A stretch of DNA of 64,000 bases, from contig CAUYUJ010014541.1 in assembly GCA_963575745.1 (NCBI GenBank), forward strand, positions 305,835 to 369,834. Direction: 5' to 3'. The notes beneath the pieces are model-generated. The model did not search any database. It was given only the letters and a program-made list of their open reading frames with translations, and was not told the origin of the DNA. The translations under genes were made by a program, and so were the position numbers. The stretch's first letter is position 1; the number at the start of each line of letters is the position of its first letter. Of this stretch, positions 22,013 through 33,566 are shown piece by piece. This stretch comes from Prorocentrum cordatum (lineage: Eukaryota; Sar; Dinophyceae; Prorocentrales; Prorocentraceae).

Positions 22013-22845
22013 TTTCTCGTCAGTTCCTCCTTCGTACAAGGCTTGCAGGACCTTGCGCGGGTCGACCGCGCCCTCGCGCTTGCCCTGCCGTGCCGCCCCC
22101 GCCCCCCCGCCCCCTTTCTCGCTCGCGGGCTCTGGGGAGGCGACATGCCGATAAGGTATGGTACAGATAAGTACGGTACTGAAGCGCTCGCACCCATGTC
22201 TTCATGGATCTCAGCTTCCTGAGGCTCGTTTCTTCGTTTCGGGCCCTGGGGCACTAGAACAACCGTCTGGGAGGACAAGTTTGCCAGGATGGAGCCTGTG
22301 AGGCTCCTGGGGGCGATGTCAGGGTTTCCCAAATCTACATCCCCGCCGACAGTTAGATTAGTTGGGACTCCCCGAGGAAAGAATGGCCATTCAGTTGGCT
22401 CTCCACCCCTTAGGGTGAGAGCCCCTGGAACAAGTGCCCACCGCATGGTTTCTGTAGATTTAGCTGATCGCACGAGGACTGATGAGGGGGAGGCGGGTCG
22501 AGGGTCGAGGGTCGAGGTTTGGGTGGTTTTTGCTTGCTTTGGGGCTTTGGAGGCCTCCAGGGGCCTCGGGGGTTCCTGGAGACCTCCGTGGGCTCAGATC
22601 TTGCCTCCTCAGGATACGACCTCGGGCGGAGCTTAGAGGTTTCGCAGCGCCTCTGTCGAGCTGGAAAGGAAAGGAACAGGAAAAGGCTTAGATCTTCGAG
22701 TACTCGCAAGTCAGTATCGTTCAACCGACCCCCATCCCCATCCCCATCCCCTTCGAGACCCCCACCAAAGTACCCCCCCAGTTGGGGATACAGGCCACGC
22801 CGCTGGGGATGGGGATCGGTCAAACGATGCTCAGCAGGGACATCG
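22013..22845. other. No supportable gene
   Basis: Open frames on both strands have no recognisable domain. A short CCCCAT repeat lies at about 22732-22752. Confidence 0.4.
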
Positions 22846-23792
22846 CTCCAGAGGGTGCTCGCCGCTTTCGGCGTCGAGCGAGCGAGCAGGAAACCGTACG
22901 CCATTCGGCGCGTGGGCAGTTCAGACCAAGTGAAAATATAGTCTTCCTTTCTTCCGAATTGTTTACGAATTAGATGGACAAGTTAGTCAATTCGGTCGCG
23001 GCAGATTGGGATATATCCGACAGATCTATACAATCTGCTTTGGCCAATCGAACGTGCGCTGCCAGGGCAAGATGGCCAGTGTGCAGCGCGGCCGTCAAGC
23101 GCAAGCTTTGTTGCAGACTGATGCCACGCCCGTTCGTCTGCCATGCAATCGACAAGGGCAGAATCGGAGCCGAAACTAGTGCGAGTCAAACTGTGCAGGC
23201 ACTTCGTCCACTCATGCCGGGGGCACCCAGGCGCCCGTCTGACAGAAGCCGCTTTCGGCGTCGGTGGGCCGTTTCTCATCCCCTCGGCAGTCCACAATAA
23301 AACCAGACTGGGATGCACAGCCTGTCCTGGGGAAGGGGGCGAGAGTGCTCAGATCTTCGAGGACTCGACAGAGCATCGCTCACCGCTTTCAGCGATTTTC
23401 GGCGTCAGGGGGCCGTTGCTGGTCCCCTCGATCGTCCGCAGTAAAACCAGAGCAGGATGCACAGCCTGTCCCGGGGAAGAGGGCGAGAGTGCTCGGATCT
23501 TTCTCGGATCCGCGCTTGACCCCCCTGGCGGCGCCTCCGGCGCCGCCCCTGGCGCGCTCCGCGCGCCAGGGAGGGGGGTCCAGCGCCGATCCGAGAAACC
23601 CGCGTGGACCTCTGAGCTGTTATGTTTATGCCATGATTCGTGTGCCTATCGAAAGAGCATCGTTCCAGAGAGTGTTCACCGCTTTCGGCGTCAGGGGGCC
23701 GTTGCTGGTTCCCTCGACCGTCCACACAACAAAACCCAGACCAGGCTGCACAGCCTGCCCCAGGGACGGGGGCGAGAGCTCGAGGTTCCAGC
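22846..23792 (+). repeat. ~130-300-bp spaced repeat with 'ccgctttcggcgtc' blocks
   Basis: GCTTTC(G/A)GCG, GGGCCGTT.CT, ACCAGA..GG.TGCACAGCCTG and GGGGCGAGAG recur in the same order at about 23240, 23385 and 23680, with a partial unit near 22860. An open frame runs through all copies but the protein phrase simply repeats with frame drift, so a gene is not called. Confidence 0.6.
23493..23622. mobile_element. Hairpin (foldback/MITE-like) element, copy 2
   Basis: CTCGGATC(C)GCGCT..ACC..CCTGGCGGCGCC is followed by the inverted GGCGCCGCC..AGG..GGTCCAGCGCCGATCCGAG. Sequence and layout match the element at 2343-2498, with extra GGCGCGC..GCGCGCC pairing at the tip. It sits inside the repeat block above. 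Confidence 0.6.
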
Positions 23793-23799
23793 GACCCGA

Positions 23800-24040
23800 A
23801 GACGGTTCGAGTCGCGAGGTTTCGAAGTCTCGAGGATCGAAGTTTCGAGGTTTTCGAGGATCGAGGTTTCGAGGATCGAGGCTTCGAGGTTCGAGGAACG
23901 AGGTTTCGAGGATAGAGGTTTCGAGGATCGAGATTTCGAGGATCGAGGTTTCGTGGTTCGAGGATCGAGGTTCGGCGCTCGAGGATCGAGGTTTCGAGGT
24001 TCGAGGATCGAGGATTCGATTTTCGAGGATCGATGTTATT
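23800..24040 (+). repeat. TTCGAGG(A)TCGAGG minisatellite
   Basis: Tandem 7-15-bp units such as TTTCGAGGATCGAGG. It gives an artefactual Arg/Gly/Phe/Glu-rich frame. Confidence 0.9.
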
Positions 24041-24269
24041 TCGAAGTGTAGATGCGTAGCGAAACATCCCGTCATTGACTGTTACATCGAATCGACTGTG
24101 CTCTGCTCGGGTCAGGATGGGGCTGGAACGGCCTTGTCTTTGAATCACGAGCTGGGAGTCAGCGCAGATTCGTCGGTGCTTACCTTGAGGTCCTTGAGGG
24201 CGCTCAGGGTGTGTTCGGGCAAGGGAAGCTGTCCGCCGCCACCACCACCACTAAGCCTTCTTGGGCCCA

Positions 24270-25230
24270 GTTCGTGCCTGACGGTGGAGGAGGAGGAGGA
24301 GGAGGAGGAGGAGGACCGAGGAGGACCGAGGAGGAGGAGGAGGAGGAGCAGCAGCAGCAGCAGGAGGAGAAGGAGGAGGAAGAGGGAGGGGGAGGAGGAG
24401 GAGGAGGAGGAAGACCAATGATAGTAATACGAAGACTAATACTAATAACAGTATTACTCCGATTATTCAGAAGAAAAGTAATAATGGTAATTCTAGTAAG
24501 GAGAATATTAATAATCACCCAGATATGAATGAACATACGAATAACAAGAATACGAAAGCTAAGACGACCAATATTAATAATAATACGACACATAATTCTG
24601 ATAATACGAAGAAACATAAGAAGAAGAGGAGGGGAGGAGGAGGAGGAGGACGAGGAGGAGGAGCAGGAGCAGGAGGAGGGAGGAGGAGGAGGAGGAGCAG
24701 GAGGAGGAGGAGGACCAGTGTAAGCCCAAGAGTCATCAACGATGTTTGAATAACCCTCTCTCCAAGCTCCCTCTTCATAGGCCACAGCAGCGGTTCATTT
24801 CCATTGAGGGAACTGCCTCGTTGGAAGACAACCGGTTGAAGACCCTGAAGCATGCCAAAATATTGTTCTCGGGATTCCAACGCCACGCTCTAACCTGCCT
24901 GCTGCGTCTTGCTGCGCCTTGACGATGCTGAACCGTGCCAGAATGCCAGTCCTGGGGCTTCAACACAGCGAAACAATGTAACTGTTGCACCCGCATAATC
25001 ATGAACCCTTTCAAAGCACCCTGGTACGTTGATGATGGGAACCCGTGACACTCTTGCAACTGTTAAGAACGAATGTGTGCCGCGCTGAGGCGAGAGCCAC
25101 ATCTTGAAACCCACCCGCCCTCGGATCGTGAAGCTCTCGCATTTCTGTTCAACGAATATGCGCCGCGCTCAGGCGAGAACCACATTTTGAAAACCGCCCG
25201 CCCTCCATCTGTGAAATGTTGTTAATGTTT
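24270..25230 (+). repeat. Duplicated block, copy A (AGG tract, A/T-rich ATACGAA segment, 'ccagtgtaagcccaag' unit)
   Basis: Contains AGG repeats, a segment rich in AATACGAA/TAATA words (about 24420-24620), and the unit GACCAGTGTAAGCCCAAG...TTGTTCTCGGGATTCCA (24714-24880). The last unit recurs at 25412-25580 with few differences, and the ATACGAA-type segment recurs right after it. Two tandem phrases near 25080-25205 (GCCGCGCT.AGGCGAGA.CCACAT) resemble 4630-4780. Confidence 0.7.
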
Positions 25231-25324
25231 AAGCTTTAGAGCCATAAATGGTGAGTAAGTCTCAGGCGAAGCGGTGGGCCCGCCCTAAAAGTTTGCCTCG
25301 GGGCCCGCCCTAAAAGCTTGCCTC

Positions 25325-25915
25325 TATAAAGAAGAGAAGAGGAGGAGGACGAGGACGAGGAGGAGGAGGAGGAGAAGGAGGAGGGAGGAGGAGGAGGAGC
25401 AGGAGGAGGAGGACCAGTGTAAGCCCAAGAATCATCAACGATGTTTGAATCAACCCTCCCTCCAAGCTCCCTCTTCATAGGCTACAACAGCGGTTCATTT
25501 CCATTGAAGGAACTGCCTCGTTGGAAGACAACCAGTTGAAGACCATGAAGCATGCCAAGACATTGTTCTCGGGATTCCAGCGTAAGAATAGAGTAATACT
25601 AGTAAGAGTAATCGTTCTCCGGGTAAGAAAATAAACGCTCTTATAGGAATGAGCATACGAATAACACATGCGAAAACTAAGACTAATACCAAGAATACTA
25701 CGAATACGAATAGTAATACGAACCACAATTTGATAATAATAAGAAACATAAGAAGAGGAGGGGAGGAGGAGGAGGAGGAGGAGGAGGAGCAGGAGCAGGA
25801 GGAGGAGCAGGAGGAAGGAGGAGGAGGAGAAGGAGGGGGAGGAGGCGGAGGAGGCGGAGGAGGCGGAGGCGGAGGAGGAGGAGGAGGAGGAGGAAGAGGA
25901 AGAAGGAGAAGGATA
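25325..25915 (+). repeat. Duplicated block, copy B
   Basis: Repeats the GACCAGTGTAAGCCCAAG unit and the ATACGAA-rich segment (about 25585-25755), then a long AGG/GGC tract (25760-25910). Block order is shifted relative to copy A. Confidence 0.7.
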
Positions 25916-26189
25916 ATAGGAAGACCCATTATATCATCAATAAGAACAGTGTTACGAATACTACTAGGAAGAAGAAGAAGACTAATATGAAAAGGAGGAG
26001 ATTCCAGGAGACTACGAGAAGCTATCTCTTCACCAAGGCCTGGCCCCAAAAGATGGTTTGCGGAGGATCCGTGGTGTCGAAGCTTCCCCTCCCCCTGGGC
26101 GACACGCCCTGCTCGCCTCGGTGGGGGCCGACACCTCCGCGCTTCAACTCGGCGGCGAGCGCGGGGGGGGGGGACGCGAGGGGGGGCGG

Positions 26190-26345
26190 GCCTGCTCAGA
26201 AGGCTCGGAAGTCCCCCAGCCTTCTGAGAAGTTCCCCAAGCCTTCCCCGAGGACGCAGAAAGCTTCTCGGAAGGCGCGAGGGCTTCTGAGAAGTCCCGCC
26301 ACCTATTGAGAAGGCCTTCTCCTTCTCGCTTCCCCCCCTCGCTCG
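26190..26345 (-). repeat. Dispersed palindromic repeat (CTTCTGAGAAG type), reverse copy
   Basis: CTTCTGAGAAG, CTTCTCGGAAGGC and CCTTCTCCTTCTCGCTTCCCCCCTCGCTCGC occur here. The reverse complement of the last block (GCGAGCGAGGGGGGAAGCG..) is at about 62870-62905, followed by the same TTCTCGGAAGGC and CTTCTGAGAAGGC motifs. Confidence 0.65.
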
Positions 26346-26466
26346 CCGCCAGTTCATGGAACAACTGTAGCGTGTGGACCGAGCGACGGCCACCCAGGCA
26401 TACCTGGCCGTCGTTGGCAGTCGGTGTGGTGGTCGTGGGTCCACTCGTTTTCGGCGCCGCGACCAG

Positions 26467-26613
26467 GGGGGCTGTGGCGCCATCATTGACACTGGCACGT
26501 CCCTGTTCGCGGTGCCGACCACGATGTACAAGAAGATATACGACCTCCTGAAGAATTCGGACGCGTTTTCTGTTGTTTCTGCTGCCATCATCCCTACGCC
26601 GCTCTCCTATCGG
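26467..26613 (+). CDS. Exon-like fragment, pepsin-family (A1) aspartic protease, second active-site motif
   Basis: Frame 1 reads CGAIIDTGTSLFAVPTTM followed by YKKIYDLLKN. AI(I/V)DTGTSL is the hallmark of the C-terminal catalytic lobe of peptidase family A1, in which the Asp at 26488-26490 would be the second catalytic aspartate. A possible acceptor (GACCAG) precedes it at 26466 and a possible GT donor (CGG/GTGAGC) follows at 26614. The first-lobe motif (DTGSS) was not found upstream. A candidate downstream exon of the same family lies at 39015. Whether this is an exon of a living gene or a fragment cannot be decided from sequence alone. Confidence 0.6.
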
Positions 26614-26728
26614 GTGAGCGGCACGCCGTTCGCTTCCCTCCTCTCCTGTTCCTCCCCGCATCTCCCCTGCCCGCTCACCCCCCGCCAGTTTGCGCTGCCC
26701 CCTTCGCCCCCCCCCCCCCGGCACCTCG

Positions 26729-26908
26729 GGGGCGGCCAAGAGGGGGGTGATGACTGGGGGGGGGTGGGAATCATGGCGGGGGCCATGATATCTCTCCAGA
26801 TTCCATGGCGCCTCTTGTTATTTCAATGCGTCCCCGGCGCCCCCTTCGGCCGCGCACATGCCGCCGGCCATGATTTGCGCCCCCCTTTGCACACCCCCCT
26901 CTCGGCCG
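26729..26908 (+). repeat. Dispersed G/C-tract repeat, copy 2
   Basis: Matches 2108-2305 block by block (GGGGGCGGCCAAGAGGGGGGTGATG, CATGGCGCCTCTT, GCCGCCGGCCATGATTTGCGCCCCCC). It lies just downstream of the candidate protease exon, in the position of an intron. Confidence 0.7.
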
Positions 26909-28080
26909 CCTTCGACTCCCGCTGCCCCACCGTCTCCCTCTCCCGCGCTCGTCTTCACTCACCGGGCGCGTTCCACTACTGGCACAGTGCCCGCTCGCAA
27001 ACGTCCGACAAGAACAGACGTCGGCCTCGACGCAGTGGATCGCAGATCCCCCTCGGCGGGTCCAGGCCATCGGCGAGCAGAGCCTCTGCGAGCAGTGGGG
27101 CGCGCTTGTCTACTCACCCGGGCGCCAGGGCAGCCGAGCGGCTCCCCACCCCTCACAACACGCGGGGAGATCCCCAGGTCTCGGGCCGGACGAAATGGGG
27201 GGGGATAGGGGAAGGGGGGGGGGTACGAAATCGGCCGCATGCAGCTGGTTTCGGCCCCACCGAGGGGCCCATGCCTCGATACATGGCCGCCTCCTGGCGC
27301 CAGGAGGCGCCAGGAAAACTAGCTACGTGAGCCCCCCCGCCGGGTCCTGCGCCGCTCGCGCTGCCTCCCCAGCCGCGCGCCCCGTGCGGGCGGGGGGGCT
27401 CCGGCGGTGCCGAGCGCGGAGCGGCCTGGCCCGCGGGGGCCGCAGAGCCCGAGCGCGCGCCCGCCGCGGCGCTCGCTGCGGCGGTCGTGTGTTTTGCGCG
27501 GCTCGCCCGCCTTGCCCGCGACTGTGGCCGACGCGGGTCGGCCAGCGCGCGGCCGACCAGCCGAGCGAGGGCGCCCCCGCGGCCCGCCGCGGCCAAGCAA
27601 GCACTCCGCCATTCCGACCCCCTGCAACAGGGAAGGGAGGGAGGAGGGAACGTGCCGGCCGTGCGGGCTGCGGGGAGCTCTCGTGGCAGGGGCTGCCGCC
27701 CCGGCGGCGGTGCTTCTGCTCGGCGGGGGCCGGGCGGGCGGGGCCCGGGCGCAGGGCCACCGCGCGAGGCTGCCGCGGAAGTGTCACACTTCAAGTGTGC
27801 GTCCAGCCGGGGGGCTTCGGTAGCAAATCCGCGTCGATGCGCGGTTGGGAGTCGATGAGGCAGCGCCGACATAGTGTCGGCCAGCGTCGATGAGCGTCGT
27901 TTTGGCGTGGATAGCGTCGATTAGCGTCGATTTACCGTCAACTCGGGCATGTCCCTCTACCGGTGGAAATTCCAAGAATAGTGAAACATAACCCGAAGAA
28001 GCAATTACAGAACCCCCCCCCTTCCGGCGAAACGATGACGATAACCGTCCCGCACCTTGGAAGCGTTATTCTGGCACCTG
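26909..28080. other. GC-rich region without a supportable gene
   Basis: Many overlapping frames on both strands, expected at this GC content. Homopolymer G/C runs occur near 27200. A small GCGTCGAT(T/G)A repeat lies at about 27884-27935. No domain is recognised. Confidence 0.4.
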
Positions 28081-28085
28081 TGGCT

Positions 28086-28142
28086 AGGAGGAGGAGGAGG
28101 AGGAGGAGGAGGAGGAGGAGGAGGAGGAGGAGGAGGAGGAGG
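28086..28142 (+). repeat. (AGG)n microsatellite
   Basis: A pure AGG tract followed by a GGCGAC/GATGGC repeat to about 28185. Confidence 0.95.
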
Positions 28143-28491
28143 AAAAGGAGGAGGAGACGGCGATGGCGACGGCGACGGCGACCAGGCGGATCGGCCGACT
28201 CGCCTTGGGAAAGGGGACGGCAGGGAGGGGAGGGCGAGCTTAGCCTGTCAGGCAGATGTTGTGCTGAGTTTCTCTCAGCAATATTCAGGCCGCGGTTCAG
28301 AGATTCAGCGTTTCAGCGCAATACTTCTGGCCGCAGTTCCCGCAGGTTTCAAGCTGAGGACTCGCTCAGCGAACTTCAGGCTGGAGTTCCGGTCGCCTTT
28401 CCAGGCCGCTTCGAAACCATCGCCGTCATCAGCATCATCATCGTCGTCACGGTAGCAGTAACAGTTACGGTGTCAGCAGTACTTGCAACAC

Positions 28492-28582
28492 TCGCCTTAT
28501 TATCATTGTTCTTATTTGCATGTTTATTATTATTTGTATTATTATTATTTTTTTATTATTATTGTTATTATTATTATTATCA
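28492..28582 (+). repeat. A/T-rich (TTA)n tract
   Basis: TTATTATTA-type sequence, a sharp local drop in GC content. Confidence 0.85.
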
Positions 28583-28936
28583 CAATTCCAATTGGGATGC
28601 CATCCGAGGCGGGGCGCAGGAATTATTTATTTTCCTTTCATTTGCGCGATGCTAATTATATCGTCCGGCCAAAGCCCCCCCCAAAAATAATGATTGAATT
28701 ACGGCGCGGCGCTAATGATGACGCCGGGGGGGGGGGGGGGGGTCTTAATTGCTTCTCCGGGTTAGTCTGGTGACGATTTCGAGTTTTTTTTTCTGCGTTG
28801 TCTAAGCATGTTCTGCGTTTTGATTTCGTTTGGCTGTTGTACATTCAGTTCTTCCAGAATCTGCCGGCAGGAGGACATGTCCGACCTAATTCCAGCGAGG
28901 GGCCCGGCACGAACGGAATGGGTACATAAAGAATGG

Positions 28937-29085
28937 GTACAATGCCCAACAGCAGTTCCTGATCATTTTGAACAGGGCTCGTTGTCCGCGCCGCCGCGGC
29001 CTGTGTCCGTTTGAGACACAAAAGGCCGCCCGCCCAACAGCGGCCGCCGTTGGCTTGGGACAACATTTGTTGTTGGGCATTGTAC
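28937..29085. repeat. Small inverted-repeat unit (149 bp)
   Basis: GTACAATGCCCAACA at 28937-28951 and its exact reverse complement TGTTGGGCATTGTAC at 29071-29085 enclose a GC-rich loop with further GGCCGC pairing. Could be a small foldback element. Confidence 0.5.
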
Positions 29086-29362
29086 ACATTTTGTCCGCGC
29101 CCATTTCGCGCGTCCAAAAGGGCGGGCGTCGCCCGCACTGGTGCTTGCAGGGTCCCAACACCGTGCGATAACGGACCGCGCGGCGAGGCTTCTTGGGGTT
29201 CCGAGGTCACTGCACGGTCTGTCACCGCGCCGTTTCGGGACTCAAAATAAGTCCAGCGGGGGGCGGGGGTCGCCCGCACTGGTGCGCGGGAGCCTGCCGC
29301 TACACCGCTGTGGGGCGCAGATGGCGGCTCTTGCCGCGCTCGCGCAGCAGCCTCTTTGTCCT

Positions 29363-29449
29363 CCTCCCTCCTCCTCCTCCTCCTCCTCCTCCTCCTCCTC
29401 CTCCGCCTCCTCCTCCTCCTCCTCCTCCTCCTCCTCCTCCTCCTCCTAG
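29363..29449 (+). repeat. (CCT)n microsatellite
   Basis: A CCT tract with a single CCG change, immediately upstream of the long frame at 29527. Confidence 0.95.
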
Positions 29450-29526
29450 CCCATTTGGTCGAGCACCTGCTTGCCCGTGGGCCGCACGGCCGCACTTGCG
29501 GCCGCCCCCCCCCCCGCCGCGTTTCC

Positions 29527-31453
29527 ATGGTTTCGTCATCGCGATTGGAGTGGGTGATTCAGCAGCTGCTGCTTGGTCGCCAATGCAAGGTCAGGATGAA
29601 CAGCCACGAGCACAAGTTCGTCCTCACCCTGGTCCTTTCAGCCAAGTACGACGCTCGGATGGACAATGCCATCACGGCGTTGCTCATGGAAGAATTTCGG
29701 CTGCGCTTGCCGTACTATGTTGTGGTCGATCATGGGCACCAAACTTTTGCTGGAGAGTCGCACGTCAAGCTTATCTTCCGACACCGTTTTCTCCCTCATG
29801 CAGGTGCGGACCACGACCATGACGATGATGATGGTAATGACCCCCCCGATGGAGGTGATGGACATGATCATGATGCTGGAGACGGGGCTGCTGGCGGTAA
29901 ACGGCGTGCTGCTGAGGGTCCTCATGGAGGCCCGCCTGGTGATCCTCATGGGACGGCGCGTAGCAGTGGACCTGGCGGTACTACGTGCACGCGCCCGAGT
30001 TCCGCGCGGAGGCCGTGGGCGATGTTCACATTTTGCTACGAGAATTGGTGCCTCATCAACAAGATGTTGCTGCTGAATGTTTTATGGACCGCCATTGTGA
30101 TTCTCATGGTGGAATGGGGGCGTCTGCTAGTGGAGGGCATGGTGAGCTTCATGGGGAACCTGGAGATCATTGTGATCGGTCTGGAGCTTTTCTACAGCCT
30201 CCTGGAGGTCATAGTGCGGATCCTGGCATGGTGGGCCTGGGCACTGGCCGAGAGTCTCGGTGATGAGCACTTTCTCTACGACGTGGATCGTCCGAAGGAT
30301 GACGCACAGGAGGATGTAATCGACGGTGTGCATTACGAATGTGGTGATTTTCCCGTGGCGATCGCGCGGCGCGTGGAGCTCGATCTTCTGGAGGAGCCGG
30401 CTCTTAGTGTGGAGCCTAATGTTCGGCGGGTGGATCCGGAGCCTGGTGGGGAACCCGAGCTTCGTGAGGAGTCCGATCGTCGTGTGGAGCCTGATGCTCG
30501 ACCAGGGGAGCTGGATGGCGATCATCGCGCGGAGGGCGATGTTGGAGTCGAGCCTGAGCTGTCCAAGAGTGCGAGACGGAGAGCGCGCAGGCGAGAACGA
30601 GCTGCCGAGAAAGTACAGGATCCTCTGGATGATGTTCCTCGGGTGGCGCCTGATCTTCGTGAACTCAGTGGGGGGCCTGATCGACGAGGGCAGTTTGGCC
30701 CTCATGTGGAACCTTATCTTCGCGTGGAGCTTGATAGTAGCGCGAAGCCTGAACTTCGAGCGGAGCCTGCTCTACGCGTGGAGCCCGTGGAGCCTCATCG
30801 TCGTAGTTGCTTTCGTGTGGAGCCTGATTGGCGTGTGGAGCATGCTACTATGACGTTGAACGGGAAAAGTCGAACTGCTCGTACGGCGTGGGCTGACGAA
30901 TGTGACGATGACCAACAGTTGGGAGGTGATGGTGTTCAGGCGGGCGGGCAACATGATCCTGATGGTGGTGATTATGGTTTGCATCCCAATGCTCAACGCT
31001 TGGAGCCTGATATTCGTGCAGTTCCTGGTGGTCGTCGTACTCGTGCTGCGGGTGTTCATTTGGTGGAACCTGTTCCCCGCGCCGTGCCTCTGGGTTCTCC
31101 ACGTGCAGAGCGGGGTGTTCACCACGGTGGAAGTGGCGTTCATCGAACTGTGGAGGGCAATGGGCCCAAGGGAAAGTACTTCAACGTTGTCTTGCAGTTC
31201 ACCTGCGGAGTCGATCGGGATCGACGTGGACCCCTTCCTGGACGGGCAGATGCTCAGGATCACGGGCATCAAGGACGGCTCTTTGATCAAGCAGTGGAAT
31301 GCGACCAACCCGACCCAGAAGGTGAAGGTCATGGACATGATTGTGGCCGTCAACGGCATGGGCGGCAGCGTGGACGTCATGGCCGACGAGATTAAGGAGA
31401 ACACCGCGATCGTGCTGCGCATCCTGCGTGGCCCTGGCCACGGCGGCAGCTGA
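29527..31453 (+). pseudogene. Long coding region ending in a PDZ-like domain; one apparent frameshift near 31192
   Basis: Frame 1 is open from ATG 29527 to beyond the domain boundary. It has an N-terminal segment (MDNAITALLMEEFRLR), an Asp/His-rich stretch, hydrophobic segments at about 30060-30250 that could be membrane-spanning (LNVLWTAIVILMVEW), and many VEPD/VEPE tetrapeptides (about 30370-30840) encoded by repeats of GTGGAGCCTGAT. At about 31192 the sense jumps to frame 2. That frame gives a PDZ-like domain (SIGIDVDPFLDG, GSLIKQWNATNP, VMDMIVAVNG, IVLRILR) with a TGA at 31451. The phrase FNVVL just before the jump fits the first PDZ strand, so one extra base is the simplest explanation. 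Introns cannot be excluded. PDZ-like domains of this G(I/V)D(V/L)D type are, to my knowledge, common in dinoflagellate proteins. Confidence 0.5.
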
Positions 31454-31725
31454 AGGAGGGAGTGGCTTCGGTGGTCTGGCCCTTTTACGGGTCGGCACGG
31501 CCAGGTGGGTGCCTCGTTGGGGCGCCCCTGGCGATGCTGCATACCTCAGCAGCTCGCGAGAGCAAGTCTCGACCTCGTCCCAGCGGCGGACGGGACTCAG
31601 GGGAGGGTGCTTCGGTGGTCTGGCCCTTTTTGGGGTCGGCACGGCCAGGTGGGCGCCCCGCGTGGGCGCCCCTGGCGACGCCCCATGCCCTGGCGCCTCG
31701 GGCGGACGGGGCTCGCTGCGGGCTC
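31454..31725 (+). repeat. Tandem duplication (~146 bp) downstream of the PDZ-like frame
   Basis: GGAGGG(A)GTGCTTCGGTGGTCTGGCCCTTTT-type sequence, GGTCGGCACGGCCAGGTGGG and GGCGCCCCTGGCGA occur twice. Possibly a duplicated 3' flank. Confidence 0.75.
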
Positions 31726-31728
31726 CAT

Positions 31729-31729
31729 T

Positions 31730-31763
<34 letters not shown>

Positions 31764-32160
31764 AATATATATATATATAAATATATATAGATCCTCCCCT
31801 CCTCCCTCCTTCGCCTCCTCCTCCCTCCTCTTCCTCCCTCCTCCCCTCCTCCCTTCTCCTCCTCCTCCCCTCCTCCTCCTCCTCCTCCTCTCCTCCTCCT
31901 CCTCCCTCCTCCTCCCTCCTCCCTCCTCCTCCTCCTCCTCTCCTCCTCCCTCCTCGTCCTCCTCCTTCTCCTCCTCCTGCTCCTCCTCCTCCCTCCTCCC
32001 TCCTCCTCCTCCTCCTCCTCCTCCTCCTCCCCTCTCCTCCCTCTCCTCCCCCTCCTCCTCCTCCTCCTCCTCCTCCTCCTGCTCCTCCTGCTCCTCCTCC
32101 TCCTCCTCCACCTCGTCCTCCTCCTTCTCCTCCTCCTCCTCCTCCTCCGCCTCCTTTCCG
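31729..32160 (+). repeat. (TA)n followed by CCT microsatellite
   Basis: Palindromic TA repeats at 31729-31790, then CCT/CCTCCC repeats to about 32155. Confidence 0.95.
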
Positions 32161-32530
32161 TTCCCCCAAGGCGTTTTCACCGTTCTCTGTTTTCACCGCT
32201 CTCGCAGCAGCCTCTTCGATTGTATGTTCGACCATGGACTCCTTGGCACCCATCGCCCCTCTTTGCGTTCTTCGGGCGGTCTTCGGCTGTCTTCTGGCGG
32301 TGTTCTGACGGTCTTCGGCATCGCTTGGTGGTCTTTGGCGGTCTCCAGCGGTCTTCGGCGCGACAGCTGGATGGGTTGCGTTCAGCGAGGGGTCCGTGAT
32401 CGAACACCTAATCTTCATGTGGGCCGCGGGAGCAGCCGTGGCCCACTGGTCCAGGAACCTCGGCTGCGGCTCCCCCGAGCAGCCTGTCCAGTCGAAGAGC
32501 GCCTGGGGGACTTTTGTTGCCCGTGCAGCC
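32161..32530 (+). other. Spacer with short GGTCTTCGGC repeats
   Basis: CGGTCTTCGGC(A/T/G) and GGTGGTCTTTGGC words recur at about 32275-32365. No domain is recognised. Confidence 0.5.
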
Positions 32531-32800
32531 CTCCCCCCACCGGGCCAGGGCCGGGGCCGGGCGGCCGGGGCCAGGCTGGGGCAGGCGGGGCCAGGCTGGG
32601 GCGGAGCGGGGCCGGTCCAGGACCGGGCTGGGGCCGGGCCAGGCCCCGACCCGGCCCCAGCCCGGCCCTGGCCGGGGCCAGGGCTGGGCCGGGACCTGGC
32701 CGGGCCAGGGCCAGGGCCGGGCCAGGGCCAGGCTGGGGCCAGGCCAGGTGGGGGCTGGGCTGGGGTTGGGCCTGAGCCGGGCTGAGGGCTGAGGCCCTGC
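32531..32800 (+). repeat. GGGCC(A/G)GG minisatellite, G-rich
   Basis: Tandem GGGCCGGGC/GGGCCAGGC units. Dense G-runs could form quadruplex structures. Frames are Gly/Ala/Arg/Pro artefacts. Confidence 0.9.
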
Positions 32801-33566
32801 GGGGCCGGGGCATGGCCACGCCCCCGCGGGCTTGGCGGGGGAGAAACGAGCGCCGGGGCCCGGCGACCTCGCGCGCGGCAGTTCGGAGCCCAGAGTTTCA
32901 AGGGTATTTCCGGCGAAACTGGAAGTCAGAATTGGGCGAGTTTTTCGGGCGAAGTGAGCCAGGCCACAGCTCACAGCTCAGACTTGCGAGCATATCTCCA
33001 GTCAACCGCAGGCGAAACTGCTCGCACCGCTTGGTTTTTGCGAGGATATTCACGGCGGGCCCCCCCTGGCTGGGGAGATCTTCTATCTCGACAACACTCC
33101 GCTGAGCAAGCTGCGTGGTGAGAATAACTGTAAACGAAGGTCCGCGTCCGCCGTCGCTTTTTTTGCACATTGGCGTGGCCATTACTCGGGCCTCTGACTG
33201 CCGCGGGGGCCCATTCGGGCGCCTCCAGAACACTGTCGATCAAACAGCTGCTGCTTGGCACCCCGCAGCAATACAATTTCCAAACGCCAACAGAAGTCCC
33301 CGAGAGCCACGATCGTGGGACCCGTCAGCGCGTCACCATGCACTGATCCGCGAACGCTTTTTGGCCTGAAACAAGAAGTCGGAGGCCGGGCATGACGAAC
33401 GGACTGTCGGGAAAGAGGGTGTATGAGAAGGCCCGGAAGATGGGCATTGTTTGTGCGCGGCGGAAAATAGCACGTCGTTGTTGGCGCTGCGCAGCGACAG
33501 CTACCGAGGCCCAGGCGCAACCTCGACGGCGCGCGCTGCCAGCTTCAGCCAAGGTCCTTTTTTTTG

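Noticed and set aside
23143-24421. 300-385-codon overlapping ORFs at 23.1-24.4 kb
   Set aside because: They traverse tandem repeats, a hairpin element and the TTCGAGG minisatellite. Competing frames are equally long.
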